Assembly (NCBI RefSeq): GCF_000002995.4
Contig: NW_025062478.1
Coordinates: forward strand, 1 to 64,000
Source of the DNA: Brugia malayi
Taxonomy: Eukaryota; Nematoda; Chromadorea; Rhabditida; Onchocercidae
Length of the DNA: 64,000 bases
Reading direction: 5' to 3'
Shown: positions 61,143 to 64,000 of the stretch, piece after piece
Layout: every line of letters starts with the position of its first letter
How positions within the stretch are numbered: the first letter of the stretch is position 1
Position numbers and translations under genes: made by a program
The notes under the pieces: model-generated
Seen by the model: only the letters and a program-made list of their open reading frames with translations
What the model was told of the DNA's origin: nothing
Database searches by the model: none

Positions 61143-64000
61143 TTTTAAAAATTTCTCCCACACTACACTGTCTTTACTTATTGTTACTGCATTTCTGTAC
61201 AAGTTTAACCCAGCGTTTCAGATGTATGCTAATTTCTTTCAAAATATTAATCATTCTGAAATGTTTGGTTGATTACTATATTACATTCTTTTTTTATTAC
61301 TTTGATAGTATATTAAGCAGATGGATGGAAATTTATACCATTTAATAAGGTAATTTTGATTTGATTTATACTGTGTAAACGTGAATAAAAGGAAGAAATT
61401 TCTAGAGAAAAACATGCAAGAAAGCTTAAGTTAATTTTTTCATCCGTGGAAGTATATGAAATGCTAGAAAAATTAACTGACATCCTTGAAATCGATTAAA
61501 ACTTTCAATTTTTCAAAAATATTTTATTATGAAGCATAAAATGGGATATGTTCAGCTAATCATTTCTAACTGCTTATTCTGAAATTAAAAATTGGAAAAA
61601 TATCATAGTTTAAAGTGAATGTAAATTGTTTCCATTTGAGCAAATGAAAAGATGGCAGTTGAAATGTTTACTTTATTAATGAATTATTTTCAATCCTTGT
61701 GACTTTTCTTTTCAAGAGATGACACATGTGTGGGTATAATTAGCAAACAATCAGTAATTAGTAGCAGAAATGCTAATGCCATTCTCTGGGAAAGAATAAT
61801 CTCTCAAATTATCTCACTTTCAACTTATTATTTCTCCGTGATGACACTAATTCTTTTGTCAGATGTCATACAAATGGCTAACTATTGAAACCTTTAACTT
61901 TATTTTTTAATTAAGTCATTTATTTCAACTTTTCTTCCTTATTGTTATTGTTCAGCTATTATTCATTGTTCAACTATTATTAATTTTGAATTGAATTTTA
62001 TTGAATGATTTGTTTTTTATATAAATTTAAAGAGGATGAAAAACTTTTTTGCTACTTTGCTTTGTTTAACATTTATATAAAGTTATTATAATTATCCTTG
62101 TTTATCTCTTGGATTCAATGGTTTTTGTTTGTCAAAACTGAAATTTCTAAGCTAATGCATTTCAATTATAACAAATGAAAATTCCGACTGAAGAAAAAAG
62201 ATTAGCGATGATTTTATATAGATGTAACACGAATAGCAAAAAGATATTTTCAGTATTTCAGGACATTTTTAAATTCTCGAAAACAAAAACCATATTTTAA
62301 ATGTTAATTTCAACTTATTCTATTTTGATCAATATTCTTATTATTCCAGTCAAATTTTTATGCTATAATAAATTTTGTCATCGTTGTCATAGCATCATTG
62401 ATTGATACTATGGAATTGCAAATGAGCAATACATCATCTTACTCTTACTACTTACCTATTCTTTATTTCTAGAAAAAGAATCACACGTTTTCTTCAGATA
62501 AAAGTATTAATTTATTCTTTTTTCATTGCTGAGACAACATTACTGATTGCTGTGTGATCTGAGATAATTTCAATTTTGAACAGAAAGGTGACTCCACTTC
62601 ACGAGAACGACGATCACATAAATGTAGCAGAGAGACGATAAAATTGAAGGAGCATCATTAGACGGTTCGACGGTTCCCACTGTCATTTCGAATTTGTGAA
62701 TAATAAACAAAGATAAATGATTGCTTGAAGTTTGTATTTGCATATAATTTAAGTAAGCTTCTTGTTAAAGTAAAGGGAAGGGAAAAAATCAATTAAATTT
62801 ATAGCTGTGATAAGTAAATAAACTTGATTAAACCCTAAAAGAAAATGAGCCTAATATTCTAGTGCCACTAATTCGTCTCTTTATAGCATCTCCCTTCTTC
62901 ACCTTTCCCTTCATCGTATCACTTTTTAGTTCCCTCAACTTCAAACTGAACTTCTCTACCTTAGCTTCTTTCTTTCTTTTTAATTATTATTTTCAACAAT
63001 AAATTTTTGTCATTTCTTCTTCACCTCTAAAGAAAAAAACTCTTCTTTGCTGTTGAAATTTAAAAAAAAAAAATTCATTTGCAACATTTCGCTGGGACAC
63101 GCATTAATTTTAAAACTTGTCATCGTGGATATGTAATTGTCTCAGTGATAACTGTTAATGGGTTATCAGATGGCTATCAGCTGTGCTAGTCATGTTATTA
63201 TAATTAATTGTGCTGTTGGAAATGACTGATAAAGTGACCATCTATCTGTTCGCATTTTCCAGATTATCGTTTTTTGTTTTTCTGTTGCTCGTTGTAAATT
63301 CACTTGGATGTTTTTTAAAAGATTTTTATGTACTTCTCATTTAATTTTGCAATTTTCGAATGAACTGAAATTATCAGCTGATAACTGCCAGAAGGTATAA
63401 TTCGACTGGCATATAGTTGTAGCAGCAAATATGCCACTATCAGTGAATTACTTTTGTGTTTTCTGGAAAAACCGTTTCGTTTGACTGTATGAGGGATTTG
63501 AGGTGAGTAAAAATTTGGACTATTAAGGAATGATTAACAGATCACAAATGAAACTTTGCTATATGCGACAAGGAAGGCAGAGCGAAACGGATGTGACTGA
63601 CATAGTTGTGACAGCTCATTGTCTCATTTCATTTCCAGCCCATTTGATGGATTTATCAAATGTAGCAGCAAAGAGTAAGCAAATAATATAAATTCTTAAA
63701 ACAGTTGTCAGTCTCTGTTGGCGCCAAGAAAGCAGTCAATCCCTCTGATCAGTGACAGATGATTCTGTTGCGATCAAGCTCAAAGGTCAAGAAGACATCA
63801 CTATCAAATCAGTGAAGGACGAAATCTGTGGACATGTCGGTGACTAATGACAAAGCGAAATAGTTGTGGTCATCAATGATGAAGCAGAATAACTAAAAAG
63901 TAACGAGAAGAGTGAAATAGAAAGCTAAGTGAGTGTATTTATGATCAAAACAGAGAGCGGAATAGTTAGCGTATCTGCGGCTAAAGATAGAGCGGAATCG

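Larger units (their letters stand above)
58553..64000. other. Intergenic DNA to window end
   Basis: AT-rich, with no gene I can support. Small frames (for example 59657-59920 and 59960-60235 plus) show no domain, start context or splice pattern. The segment 58900-59300 is less AT-rich and could be the promoter region of lin-52 or of an unseen divergent gene. Two minisatellites are listed separately. Confidence 0.5.

Noticed and set aside
63480..64000. Possible exon near the window end
   Set aside because: Less AT-rich with several ag/gt pairs, but no frame with domain or phase support.

Overview
The window comes from a filarial nematode, most likely Brugia. The main evidence is the satellite DNA in the first 25 kb. 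Its ~320-bp AT-rich monomer carries a GCGC (HhaI) site inside a 23-base stretch (2260-2282, again near 5060) that I recognise as the Brugia HhaI repeat. Nematode telomere-type TTAGGC runs, short phase-consistent introns with TTTCAG acceptors, and clear nematode genes (spe-4, lin-52) agree with this. I ran no database search; family calls are from reading the sequence.

Layout. 1-6773: HhaI-related satellite in a 2.80-kb higher-order repeat, about 2.4 units. 6774-13463: a BEL/Pao-type LTR retrotransposon with an env-like gene, two 542-bp LTRs and a TAAAT target duplication. It is young by its LTRs but dead (nonsense codon in gag, protease/RT core missing, frameshift in env). 13464-25447: more diverged satellite. 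It contains a 4.87-kb direct duplication of the element's 3' third plus flank (11179-16043 and 16044-20909) and a 2.5-kb-arm inverted repeat (18482-20992 and 22937-25447).

25448-64000 is ordinary gene-bearing DNA. A spe-4-type presenilin (minus, 8 exons, 27316-31518) makes a 366-residue sperm-type aspartyl protease. A possible terminal exon pair of an unknown plus-strand gene lies at 35157-35439. A 15-exon minus-strand gene (37813-45939) encodes a 986-residue secreted protein: signal peptide, WAP-like modules, thyroglobulin-1 domain, six TIL inhibitor modules, and a Cu/Zn-SOD-like domain that has lost its metal sites. A 1.19-kb (GATA)n array sits at 49826-51016. A plus-strand BTB-domain gene (51548-55309) has an RS/SP-rich N-terminus, a cysteine-rich tail and a puzzling in-frame stop in a cassette exon. 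A lin-52 homologue (minus, 57648-58541) keeps the LxCxE pocket-protein motif. The rest, to 64000, is AT-rich intergenic DNA with a few minisatellites.

The genes do not form one pathway. spe-4 acts in sperm membranous organelles, lin-52 in the DREAM/DRM transcription repressor complex, and the multi-inhibitor protein outside the cell. All exon models were built by hand from open frames, splice signals and phase agreement. The BEL element is described as found, and no repaired sequence is given.
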